Assembly: GCA_900768785.1 (NCBI GenBank)
Contig: CAAGEG010000128.1
Span: 1-42,184 of the forward strand
Direction of reading: 5' to 3'
DNA: 42,184 bases
Origin: an uncultured Prevotella sp.
GTDB taxonomy: Bacteria > Bacteroidota > Bacteroidia > Bacteroidales > Bacteroidaceae
Made by a program: the position numbers and the translations under genes. Positions 8,124 to 19,800 of the stretch are shown here, piece after piece; the stretch's first letter is position 1; each line of letters starts with the position of its first letter. A model generated the notes under the pieces. It had not been told where the DNA came from and did no database searches. It saw nothing but the letters and a program-made list of their open reading frames with translations.

Positions 8124-10136
8124 TTAGCCCATTGCTCTCTGTAACAACTGCATTTTCTGCGGGTCTGCCCCTTGCTGTATCTGTTGTTTAATTTCCGGAG
8201 AAATGCTATCAGGCACTTGCCCTTGCTGCATTTGTGCTTTTTGGCTCTCTATGCTTTGCAGTAATGAATCTGCAAACGGGAAATTGCCGGCTTTCAACAA
8301 TTGCTCAAGTGATATAGCTTGCTTATCAAACAAACTCATAAGCATATCGTTTTGAATTGCCCTAAATACTGATGTTGCCTGACCCGGTGCCATACTTATA
8401 TCCATTTCTACATCTCTCATTTTATTTGGGTCATACTCTACCTCTGAGCCTACACGCCCTACGATATTAAATGTTTTCTTCTTATCATAGAATTGTTGAA
8501 TATTCTTAACGTCCTTATATGCAGCATCCACACTGAAGCATTGGAAACTGTCAAGGACATCAAGTAAACTCGTAGTTGCACTTTGCGTTAATTGTGCGTT
8601 GAGTGAAGCACTCATACCTGAGAATCCCGGTTTCCCCTGCAATGCTCCATTCACACCGCTTATGTCTTCAAAAAATTTGAACATAGCGTTTAGCATTTCG
8701 TACGTACCGATATTTGTGGAATTATTGGAAACTTGCTGTGGTATTGCTCCTGTTTTGCTTGGAGTATATACAACCACTCCGTTAAATTTAGCCCATGTAT
8801 CTGCGAACTGCTCCGGTGTTGTCCCTTTTGGAATACACTCATCCGGAATTAAAAGTACACCTTTTGCACTTGCTCGTATAACCCAGTCATTAAGCGTAAT
8901 AAGTCGGTTTGTGTATCTTTGTGTATCTATTAAGTCTGACACAAAGCTATGTATTTCTCCATCTATAAATGGGTATGCCTTAAAGACGTAGGGGTGGCTC
9001 TTGTGTTCGTATGGAGTTTCCCCCTCCATCAATATGTCCCCCAGAGGAGAAAGAAAATAGAAATACCAATATGAATCCACAAACCACTCTGCTTTGATAA
9101 AAGGAATCTCTTCGTAAGGAATTCCGGTGCGTTGTGCCTGCTCTAAACGGCGTTTGTTTTCGGCTTCAACAATTACTCCATAATCCTCAATATTGATTTT
9201 AAATACTTCCCCGGTATTATAATCATGACATCGCCAACGTGGTTTACTTTCTTTTCGCCATACTTCAATAACTCTGCAACGGCTTTCGTCTCTTGGTGTT
9301 AGAAAATCCGTATTTATATAGTCTCTTCTGAATCCAAAATCTTCCCAAGCATGTAAATTAACACCGTTTTGTCTTGCCTGACGGTATATGTCTGCCAGTC
9401 TTAAATAATCTTCAGGACATTTAGCAAACTGTTCACATACTTTGTTAAAACTCAAATCATGAATTTCTCCTATAAAAGAACAGTCCCACCCACGAAAGTC
9501 TCTCATATTGTTATCTATGAAGAAATTGTTAGGTTGAACATAATCTGTCCAACAGTCCATTCTGTCATTTCTCCAGCCGTATGATTTACGATGAACAACC
9601 ATACCGCTAATAAGATACTCTTCCATACTTCGTGCATAGAGTTCATTCATTCGGTTTAGTTGCATATTATATTGCAACACGGTGTTCATTGTTTCAGCTT
9701 GTTTTTGCTCCTCTCTATCACGTGCAAAACATGTGGGTTCGGTTGATTGACTTCGGTATGTGCCTACTACGCTTCGCACAAGCCTACGTATAAGGTTTGT
9801 CTTAAGCGGAACATTGCCTTGCGACAATATGTATTGTTCTTCTGACATTTTTTTGCCATTAACACAAACCATGTCTCCCCACTGGTCGCCATAGTTATAA
9901 CGTTTGCAGCGTTCCCTGTCATGACGAAAACGATACATCGCATTGTAATAACATTGTGCTTCTATAAGTATCTCCTGTGCTCTTGTTCTATCGTTTGGGC
10001 TATGCAGCATTTTGTATTTTAAGCTGTCTGCTTCTGAACAACAATCCGGAACTACTACCTTGCTAAGTCTATGAAGTATTTGCATATCGTTGAAATATTT
10101 ATAAATGTCGGCAGCAAATTTAATAACTGCCGACAC
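8124..10136 (-). CDS. Portal protein, P22-like (670 aa)
   Basis: The portal forms the dodecameric ring at one head vertex through which DNA enters and leaves. Signs are YNYGDQWGD near the start, the polar NLIRRLVRSVVGTYRSQSTEP segment, a long clip/wing region with WTDYVQPNNFFIDNNMRDFRGWD, a SGVNGALQGKPGFSGMSASL segment typical of P22-type portals, and a Gln-rich C-terminal tail (QKAQMQQGQVP onward) that may form the barrel or a disordered end. The size matches P22-type portals (about 700 aa). The gene lies between the giant ejection-type protein and the terminase, spaced 10-11 bp from both. An internal ATG at residue 18 is a possible alternative start. Confidence 0.85.
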   Translation of the reverse strand: MSAVIKFAADIYKYFNDMQILHRLSKVVVPDCCSEADSLKYKMLHSPNDRTRAQEILIEAQCYYNAMYRFRHDRERCKRYNYGDQWGDMVCVNGKKMSEEQYILSQGNVPLKTNLIRRLVRSVVGTYRSQSTEPTCFARDREEQKQAETMNTVLQYNMQLNRMNELYARSMEEYLISGMVVHRKSYGWRNDRMDCWTDYVQPNNFFIDNNMRDFRGWDCSFIGEIHDLSFNKVCEQFAKCPEDYLRLADIYRQARQNGVNLHAWEDFGFRRDYINTDFLTPRDESRCRVIEVWRKESKPRWRCHDYNTGEVFKINIEDYGVIVEAENKRRLEQAQRTGIPYEEIPFIKAEWFVDSYWYFYFLSPLGDILMEGETPYEHKSHPYVFKAYPFIDGEIHSFVSDLIDTQRYTNRLITLNDWVIRASAKGVLLIPDECIPKGTTPEQFADTWAKFNGVVVYTPSKTGAIPQQVSNNSTNIGTYEMLNAMFKFFEDISGVNGALQGKPGFSGMSASLNAQLTQSATTSLLDVLDSFQCFSVDAAYKDVKNIQQFYDKKKTFNIVGRVGSEVEYDPNKMRDVEMDISMAPGQATSVFRAIQNDMLMSLFDKQAISLEQLLKAGNFPFADSLLQSIESQKAQMQQGQVPDSISPEIKQQIQQGADPQKMQLLQRAMG

Positions 10137-10146
10137 TCTTTCGTTG

Positions 10147-13100
10147 TTATCTATTGGATTGTGAATTATGTAAAGACCAATACTTGTTTAGAAATTCTTG
10201 CATAAGACGGTTATTTTGCGTTAGTGCATTTTTTCTTACATCGGTATCCTCTGCATCAAGAACTTCAATCATACTTGCTTTATAGTCAAGAATCATCTTA
10301 TGACAAAGCTTTGCCTCTTCACTGCTCTCGGAATTTAGATATTTGTTAACAATGTCATCAAGCTGCTTATCCATGTCTTTAAACATAAGATATTTGTTAT
10401 ATTTTTCATATTCATCTTGATTGCTGTATATATCATTCCATTTTTCAGCAAGCTTCACAAAATCTGTTTCTTTCTCTATAGATTTAACTTTTTCTTGCAT
10501 TGCTTTATACTCTTCAGCATGTTTCTCGTACGATAAATTAACCGTATCATTTCCAAGTTTGTTTACACGCTCTTTGATTTTACTCTTGGCAACGTTTTCA
10601 TACTTGTTTATTTGTATTGAATCGTTCCATTCCCATGGGGCAACCCAAACGTCTCTTTTCAGCTTATGACGTGCGTATCTTTCTGCTAATTCTTTTGGAG
10701 AGTAATCGCTTACTTCATCTCCTGACAAATCAACTTCATCAAAATACAATTTGTCAATCTGGCTTTTGGGAACATTTAATATACGACCAATACATATTGC
10801 TGCTTCATGAGCAAGACTTACATCACCACCGCAAGCATCTACAATACCCATTACTGCCTCAGATATAGACTGCGGATTAGCCCCTATGCCGGTTTGAACT
10901 GCAAGATTTACAATATCTGTAACAGCTTCTGCGTAATGGGAGCTATTGAGTTTTGAGTAAATATTACTTATATCGCTGGCAAAAGGCATATCTTTTGTCA
11001 AGTATGTCGGATTACCTTCTCCAAGAAGCATCATAGAGCCTGCTTGGCTCATTACATCGCCTCCAGCTAATCCCTCTATACCTCCAAACATAGAACGTGT
11101 TAAAGCTTCGTTTATCATTTTTTGCTTTTCTTCATCATCATCTCCGAAAAGCAAGTAATACGCATTTGAGCCTAAATACCATGCAACCTGCATTCCGAAA
11201 CCAAACAAAGCAAAGTTTACCAAATCTTTAATTATTTGCCTGTTTAGTTTTCTTTTTGCGTTTGCTTCTGCCTTTTCTTCGTCTATTCCGTCTCGTACAT
11301 ATTGTTTTTTCATAAACTCAATTCGCTCCTCTCTTTTAGAGAAATTTAGGTTGCGGTTTATATTGTTAATTGATTCTACAAATTTACGAGTATATGCCAT
11401 TCTTGCATTTCCGAAAAGAGAGAATACCGTTGATGCCCATGTCTTATCTATTTGAATAGGAGACACATAAATACCCTCACTTGACTGTTGCGTCTGGTTA
11501 TACGCAGTTTCTGCATCTTGGATTGCTTTTCTTTCGGCTAATTCTTCACTATAACCGTCTCTGACATACTCATCAAAGCGTGTCTTATAGATTGAATGAG
11601 CACCTATGCTCACAGTCAATGCATCAATAAATGCGTTTGGTGACATGCCTATTCTGTTAGCTATGCGAACCCATTCTTGTTTCCACAAACTCCAGTCTTC
11701 TCCGGTTTTTAGCAAACGTGGGTCACCACTCATTCTGCTATCCCAACGTTCTTTAAATATAGGCAAGTTGTTGCTACACCATTTCCATGCTCCTACAGGA
11801 TTAACAATATCTTGTGCTATATATTTAGCATTAACTTCAGGCAAATATGCCGGGAATGAGAGAAGCTGTTTTAATGCAGTATATAATCTGAATGACACTT
11901 TCGCAGTTGATGCTCCTTTAGCAATATTTACAGCCGCTGCATCAAAGTTTCCTCGTTTAGGTCTATATCTTCCACAAGCAAGTTGGCAAACATCATTAAA
12001 CGTCCTCCACAATTTTTCGCCGCTTCCGTAAATTGTTGTCATATTTTCTACTTGATTGCGAAATCTTTTATACGTACGCAACGTATTGATGTCTCTATAC
12101 ATTTCAGCGTATGCATTCCAATGCTCAGTTGTCGCAACGTGGTCTAATATGACACTCAACGCATTTGAGTTTAGCAAGTCAAGTGCAAGCACATTTCTTC
12201 TACGCTTGATGATACTTCCGGTAGTTGTGCTTATGCCGTCATTATATTCCTCATTATCTAAATCTTCAGCCTTATCAACTCTCGCATTTGCAAGAATCTT
12301 GAGTGGGAAATAATGTTCTATAGCCGCCATTGATGCACCGAAAAGTCGCTTATGAGTTTCATTATATTCATTTCGTGTTTTTACAAGGAATTCGTCCTGT
12401 ATCCAATCTGCGAGTTGTATGAAACGTGGGTCAAGTGTATTCTTTATCTCCTCAACCTTTTCTTCCGTAATTCCCATTTTACGGAGTTTCATACGTCCAT
12501 CAAGCATCTTATCTACCATGTAAATATACATTAAATTTCCATGCGATACTTTGAAAGTCTCAGGCTTGCCACCGTTCTTGAAAACGACATCAACTTTTGG
12601 CATTCCATTGTCTTTCTTTATTAAATCGCCCCATGAATCTACTCCAAAAATCTCTTTCGCTTTATTGTCAAGAATTTTGTATTTACCTCTTACGCCTTTT
12701 ATCTCTTTTTGTCGTGCATCAATTATTCCTCGTACAAAGTAATTATACAAGTATCCCTCACCGTTCGCACTCTTGCTACCAAGCATTTTCATCATTTGTT
12801 CAAATGTAGCAAGAGGAGCCGTGATAAATGAGAACAGGTTGTCATTCACAATTTTCCCTAAAAGACTGAGTTTGTAGTGTTCCTTACATGGATGTCCCTC
12901 CATATCGCTGTTTGCATAGTGCTGAATATCACGAATACGTTGTTTTTGTTCTTCCTTAAACTGAGATGCTTTTTCAATGCTTTCACCTACAGTGCCGGAA
13001 AGTTTATTTATTAAATCGTGATATTCTTGAACTCTTTCTATTCTGCTCTGGCGGATAGCTTCCTCAAGGCTTGATTTCAGTTCTTTATACTCATCTGTTG

Positions 13101-13880
13101 CTCTTTCTTCTTTGCTACGGCTTGAATATACTTGTTTAAGTTCTTCCCTGAGATTGGATTCTTCTATTTCTCCGGATTGAATATTATCAATGTATTCCAT
13201 AGCGTACTGCAATCCGGTGTATTCAAGTGTAGCATCTCGTGATACGGCTTCATCTTCACTGCCAATTCTGGCTTGAGCTTCAGACATTCTTTGCACAATA
13301 TCGGCTTTTTGCCAACCTCTCGCTTTACTGAATGTCCGCATTACTTGTACTCCGTCAGGGTCAAGCTGCCCCTGCACCTCTACGCCTTTCGCATCTACTT
13401 TGCTACCCTTTATCGTTTCTATTGAGTGAAGGACATTTTCAGCGTTCTTTAGCTGATTATTGACCATGATGTCAAGAATTTTCTGAACATCATCCTCAAT
13501 ATTCTCTTTACCTACACTGTTCTTGACAGCAGCAAGTAAACGCATCATTTCACCCTGAGACATATTGCTTATATAGCCGTTTTGTATCAATACTCGTGCA
13601 AGGTCATATACACGTTTAACAGTTGCCTTGTCAAATTTCTTTTGCAGGCTCATAGCCTTATTAAGACTTGTAAGGTTAGCATTTATAGCTCTTACTGCTT
13701 CGTTCCTATAGTTTACATTATCTTTGTGATTCATCGCCAGACGAGTTGCAGCCATTGTAATACGTTCGTCCAACCCGATGCTGCCGTCTTTCCATACATC
13801 TCCGGTTTCATTTGATTCACGATATAATGATGTATCTTCGTCTGCTAATTTACTAGCATCAAGCAATTTTTTGCCTTTAT
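10147..13880 (-). other. C-terminal helical module of giant protein (ejection-protein-like)
   Basis: Residues about 5600-6843 are almost entirely helical, with few disordered stretches, a mitochondrial-carrier-free hydrophobic segment around DLVNFALFGFGMQVAWYLGS, a SYR/FNARMAYTRKFVESINNINR-type region and a charged coiled-coil end. Long C-terminal modules of this type (such as LPD38) are found on phage structural/ejection polyvalent proteins; the assignment is by general layout only. Confidence 0.4.
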
Positions 13881-16800
13881 CGTAGGATTTTTCAACATTT
13901 TGTAGTAACTTTGCGAGCGGTAGGAGACCCTTTGTGGTTCCGTCCAAGTCATTTAGGTCACGAGCTTCAAGCTCGCTATTAAGGTCGTGGCTATCATTAG
14001 AAGTGTTGGATTTGCGGGACGAAACTGAAAATGGCTTCGTCGTTTGACCGCCCAACACTTCTATTTTTGTCACCTCGTAAGCATAAACGCCGTTACCTTC
14101 ATTTCTGTTCTCACGCATAAGCGTCATAACACGATATGACTTACCATCTACAGTAACGGCGCCATAGAAACGATGCATTAGCACATCAGCATTAACCTTA
14201 TTTGTGACACGCACACCATATTCATTCTTTAGATAGTCCGGGTGCTCCTCAACTTCTATACTCGCCCCAATAACTTCATCAAGATGTTCGGCTAATGCAA
14301 GATGCACGCCTCTGCTGTCACTTTTCTCTTGCTGCTTGGGGTTCAAACTTTCTTTTAGTGCCCTCCCCGATATAGAGTAGTCAAACTCTGCACCATAGTT
14401 TTTATAGTGTAACGTCCTTGACTCTCCATCAGGAACATACTTTTTCTTAGCTGAATCTAAGGCTTGTTGTGTAGCCTCTTTAATATTACCTGTATATTCA
14501 TGTTTTGGCACATCAACTACTTTCACCTGTGCATCATTCAGTCCGGGCATTACAGTGCCTTTATTCTCTACTGCTTTTCTTTGACGAGCTTTGAACGATT
14601 CAGGAGAATCACCCATAGTGTAAACAGCAGAATCCTCAAGCCCAAGTTCTTTACGCATCACTATGTCTCGTGCTACATCTATCGGGTGTTCCTTGCCATG
14701 CTCTAAACGTTCTTTACTTCGCCATAACATATAACGCAATTCGTTATCTCCGAGAGTAACCCACTTCGGCAACTTCAATGAGCCTAAGAACTTGTTTATA
14801 GCTTCCAGAACTGCGTCCTTAATCTTCTGCCAGAGAGTTCTTTCGCCTTTTGTGAATTCTTCAAACGGCTTTTCCGCCATTTCTCCAAACAACTCATCTA
14901 CGGCTTTTCTCCTATGCTGTTCGTAGTCTTTTGCCTTTTCTCCGTTCTTAGTCGCATCATCAAAGAAACTATTTCCGGCTTCACGGTCTATCTTGGATTT
15001 CAATTCGTCTTGCAAATGGCTATAAACCTCGTCAAGGAACTTGTCGTAATTTTCTTCTCCTACAAGTTCACGTAAACCTTTATGAGCAACTGTTTCGTGG
15101 AATACCGTTGCCGAAACGTCTTCTACATCCGTGTTATTATCAAGAACTACGTAAATCTCACCGGTCTTTTTGTCATACCATCCTTTTGCATTTCTTCTTC
15201 TGTTCTCTATCTCCTTATTTGCATGAGTGATGCTATTAACATCCTCTATGATGTTAATTGGAGTATTAAGTTTTTCACCAAGAACTTCCGCCTGTTGACG
15301 TTTCATGCCTAAGTCTTTACGCATTGTATCACGTATTTCGGCATTTAGTTTATCTACTTGCTTATCAGTAATGGCACCTGCTTGACGTTCTTGCGGTTCT
15401 CTGCCTGATTCTTCAACCATAGCATCAACTTCAGACGGTCTTAAAATACGGTTTACTTTCATAGCACCTGTTATTACCCAATCATCAGTATTCGGGTCTG
15501 GATTGGTGCGATATTTATATGAACCGTTTTCAGGTAAGTAAGGTAGTCCTGCGAGTGAATGTTGGAATTTACCATTCTTATTGATACCATAACTCATTGC
15601 TTTTTCTTGATAGTCAACATCGTTGGCATACTCTACTTCCGCCCACACGAAGTTTGCAGGGAATAATTCACGTTGCCCGGTTTCAGAATTCAGGCGATTA
15701 AATTGTAATGCGTATGGGATTTCACCAAGATGCCATCCGGGTCTGTAAGAAAGTTTTCCACTGCCCCCTTGCGTTCCTTTGCCTCCGGCTTTTACCTGCT
15801 GTCTGCCTGTTTTTGTAACACCTGCTATAGGTGCTGCATCTGCATCAAGCCATACACCAAAAGGTGTTGCCTCTCCGTTAGGATTAGCCACCATTGGAGG
15901 ATATAGTTTGCCATTCTTTAGCACGAATACTTTATAACCTATACCTGTTTTTGTTGGCGGAGCGTCTTTGCGAAGTCTATAAGCAACATTATCATCATCA
16001 TCTTCTACTTCTTCGCTGTCTTCTTCAGTATAAGTAACACCTTTCGCTTCTTCTACCTCGGAATCCATTTCTGCATATTTAGCCTCTTTCTCTGCCAATT
16101 CTGCTTTCATTAACTTTTCATACTCCGCAAGTTTTTGTTTCGCTGTTTTCAAAGCTTCAGCATGCTCAAAAGGTTTACCCTCTCGTGCAACAATCTGCTC
16201 TAATTCGCTCTTGTATCTTTCAGCATCCCTTTCTGCGTACTCAAGTCTTTCGCGGAAATCTTTTCCGGTCAATACATTGTTTACTATGTCCTCTAAGGCG
16301 GATTTAAGACGTTGATAATCTACCGGGACATCTTCAAGTCCAAGTTCTGGACAAGAGTATGTCATTTGAGTTTTTGAATAGAAACTTATTGACAACTGCC
16401 CTTTTTCTTGTTTCTGCTCCTTATTGATTACACGATGAATGTTAAAAGTGAAACCACCGATTTCAACTGCGAGGTCGCTCGTTGCTTTAGCATCATTTCC
16501 GTATGCAGTACGTACTTTCTCTTGTTGCTCTTTTTGTTTGCTGTTATAATCTTTAATATAATCAGCCATTGATTCAATACTTTCAAACGTTTTACCGCCT
16601 ACTTTTATTCCATCTATTTTAGCTGATTCAACTTTAGCAAGTGCTTCCTTACTGTCACTTATTCTCTTCTCTGCATTTTGAATAAGACCTTTTAATCTTG
16701 GTTTTTGATTATGTATATAGGTTTGGTCAACTTCATAACCTTTCTTTTGTGATTCCAGTTTCCTAACCTCTTTTTCAATTTGATTCTTAAGCAGTGCATA

Positions 16801-19800
16801 TTGGCTACCGGAGAGCTGTGCAGTCATATCGCTGAATAAGTCCTGTTCTTCTTCAAGTACACGGTTCTCCATGGAGTTGCTGATAAGTTTTTTGCTCTCC
16901 TTTATGCTGTCTGCTATTGCTCCTTTTGTCTTTAATCGCTGATACGCAGTCACATCAAGACTGTCCTCAACTCCAAAACGGATAACTCTCACAGGCAACC
17001 CCCATTCATTGTGTAAATTACCCTGACGTAAAATACGTCCGTTACGTTGAGTGTAGTCCATAGGACGGTTCGGTGCATCAATGTGGATAAGAGTATGCAG
17101 GCGTTCTTGAATGTTCACGCCGGTTCCAAGTGTGAACGTACTACCCATTATTACTCGCACTTCGCCGCTATTCACTTTATCAAACGTTTCAAGTTTCTTT
17201 TTTATGGACATGCCTGATTTCATTACAACAATCCGCTCTTCCGGAACACCTGCCTCATTGAGTTTCTTACGAATATCTTCATACAGATTAAATCCGGTTG
17301 ATTTATTCATGTAATTATCCGCAAAAATTGCAACAGTGCCGTTATAATCTTTAGTATCGTTCAGGCTGCGTAATGTTTGACGAACAGCTTCATTTGTTTT
17401 GCTGTTAGGCTCATCCACTGCATCTTCAAGAACCAAGCGTGCATCAACAGCAGCAGCTTTTGCTATGCCAAACATTTTTACTGGTATATAAATGTTGGCT
17501 TTCTTTTCTTTGCCACTCATTTTATCGTATGCGTCAAGTTGCGACTTAACGAATTTCATTACGCTTCGTAATGCTTTTGTCTGCGGCAAATAAATATCTG
17601 CAGCCTTGCCTCCTTCAATTTCGGGTATTTTGTCGCTTACTCCTCCTGCTTCTCTTGTTAATACCGTATCAGCTATACCGGACCATATACGAACAAGTTC
17701 CGGAAGATTGACATAACCGGCAAAACGGTTATTCTCCTTAAATTTACCATTGGTAGAAAATTCAAGCATTTGCTGTATATTACCAAAATTCCTTACAAAA
17801 TCGTCAAAGTAATATATGCCATACTCTTTCATCGTATCAGCAGGCATCAAATAACGCATAAATGTCCATATCTCAGCCGCTGTATTGCTTATAGGCGTAC
17901 CGGTTGCAAACACAACGTTCTTATAATTGTTCTTTTCAAGAACTGCCTGTGTTTTAAGATAAGCTCCTTGCGATTTTTTGCTGTATGATGAATCCACGCC
18001 TTTTACACCTCGTTGCATAGCTGTAGCAAATCCAAGATGCTTGTATTCGTGTGCTTCATCAATGAGCAACGCATCAATGTCCATTTCGTCAAAGTCTATA
18101 ACATCGTCTGTTTCACGGTCAAGCATTTCCTGTGCTTTTGCTTTAGCATTCTGTTTAATCTTTGCTTCTCGTTTCTTGTCTTTCTCTCCGCCGCTGTTGC
18201 GTTCATTAACCGATACTTTCAAATCATTAAGTTCATCTTGCAAAGATTTCAGTTCTCTTTCTGCTTGACGAATAGCCGGGTCTTTGCTGTCGCTTGACGC
18301 ATCTCGCATTTTTTCAAGAACAGCCATTTTTTCTTCTACTTTGTCCTCCACAAATCTTATCTGACGCTCCTCACTATCAGGTATAAGTTCAAATACGGAT
18401 TGAGGAACTACAATCATATCCCAATCATTGTAGCGAATCTTGGCATAAAAATTATATCTGCCCTCTTTCTTGCGGTCTGTATCTTCAAGTGTAAGTATCT
18501 TGGCATTCGGATACAATGCTTTTGCACTTGACACAAACTGACCTACAGTTGCATTTTGCACCACTATCATAGGTTTGCGTGCCGTGCCTAGTCTTCGCAT
18601 TTCCATAGCTGTAGTAATGAGCGTATAAGTTTTACCTGTACCAACCTCGTGTGCAAGCATCAAAGGTTGTGTGGTTGCTCGTATTACAGCTTTTGCTTGA
18701 TGCGGACGAAGTTTGAAATTTTTACCATTGACAATGGTTGCCGCTCCCCCAAAATGTTCAGGGATAAACTCATCAGGTATCTCTAATGGGACGCTATTAT
18801 TGAAAAGCTCGTTATATGTAGTTTCCATTCGTTCAGACATAGCCGGGTCTTTCTGCATTATATCTCTTGCCCAGTCTTTAAAATCTTGGCGGATTTCATC
18901 TACTTTGCTAGCACACAACATTGTAGCCTCTTTATCAACTATTGTTTGTGTGCTCTTATTACTACCGTAACCTGTTGTCTCTGTTCTGCTGACGGTTATA
19001 GACTTACAAGTTATTGCAGCTTTTATCAGTTCGTGACCATAGATTGTTTTATTACATAGTTCGCTTTTCACGCCCATTGCCTTATTTTGCTCTCTTTCCA
19101 CCCAATAAGGCTCGTTCATAACCCATGTTCCGCCGGCATTCGTAAGTTTAACATCTATGCCTGTGCGTTCTTTCACAAAATCTTCGTATAGCTTAGGCTC
19201 TACCCATGAAGACCCGAGAGTAAACTCAATAAGGTGTGCAGGAATATTCATAGGTATAATTTTTTCTAAAGCTTTGATATTTGTATCATAGCGTCCGTCA
19301 ATATTGTTTTCTCTCGCTTGACGGAGTTTTTCACGCACATTCCCACTAAGATATTCGTATGACACTTCCATTTCCGTGGTAACCGGATTTTCAAAGCCTA
19401 GACCTTTAGAAATGATTTCATTGCGTACTTCCGCTTCTTTCAGTCCTAGTTGTTCTGAAATATATGGCACATCTATACGACCATTCAGATAAATGCTCGT
19501 GATAACACCATCTTTAACAGTAGTCGGTTTCGGCTCGTTTTCTTTTTCAACAACCCTACGGAAGAAAATGTCAGTTTTGCCGAAAGTTTCTATTCTTTTT
19601 CCCGATTTATCCCCTGTTTCCTTGAAGTTTTCAAGTGCTGCGATACTTGGAAAATCAATATCTTTTCTTAAGAATGGAATACTTCTATTATTATTTAGAT
19701 GTCCGTAAGTATCAACAAAGGTATCGTAAGCTTTATTCAGTTTCTTGAGTTGTTCTTGAAGTCCGGTCTCATCACTATTATTTGTTTGATAAGACAACAC

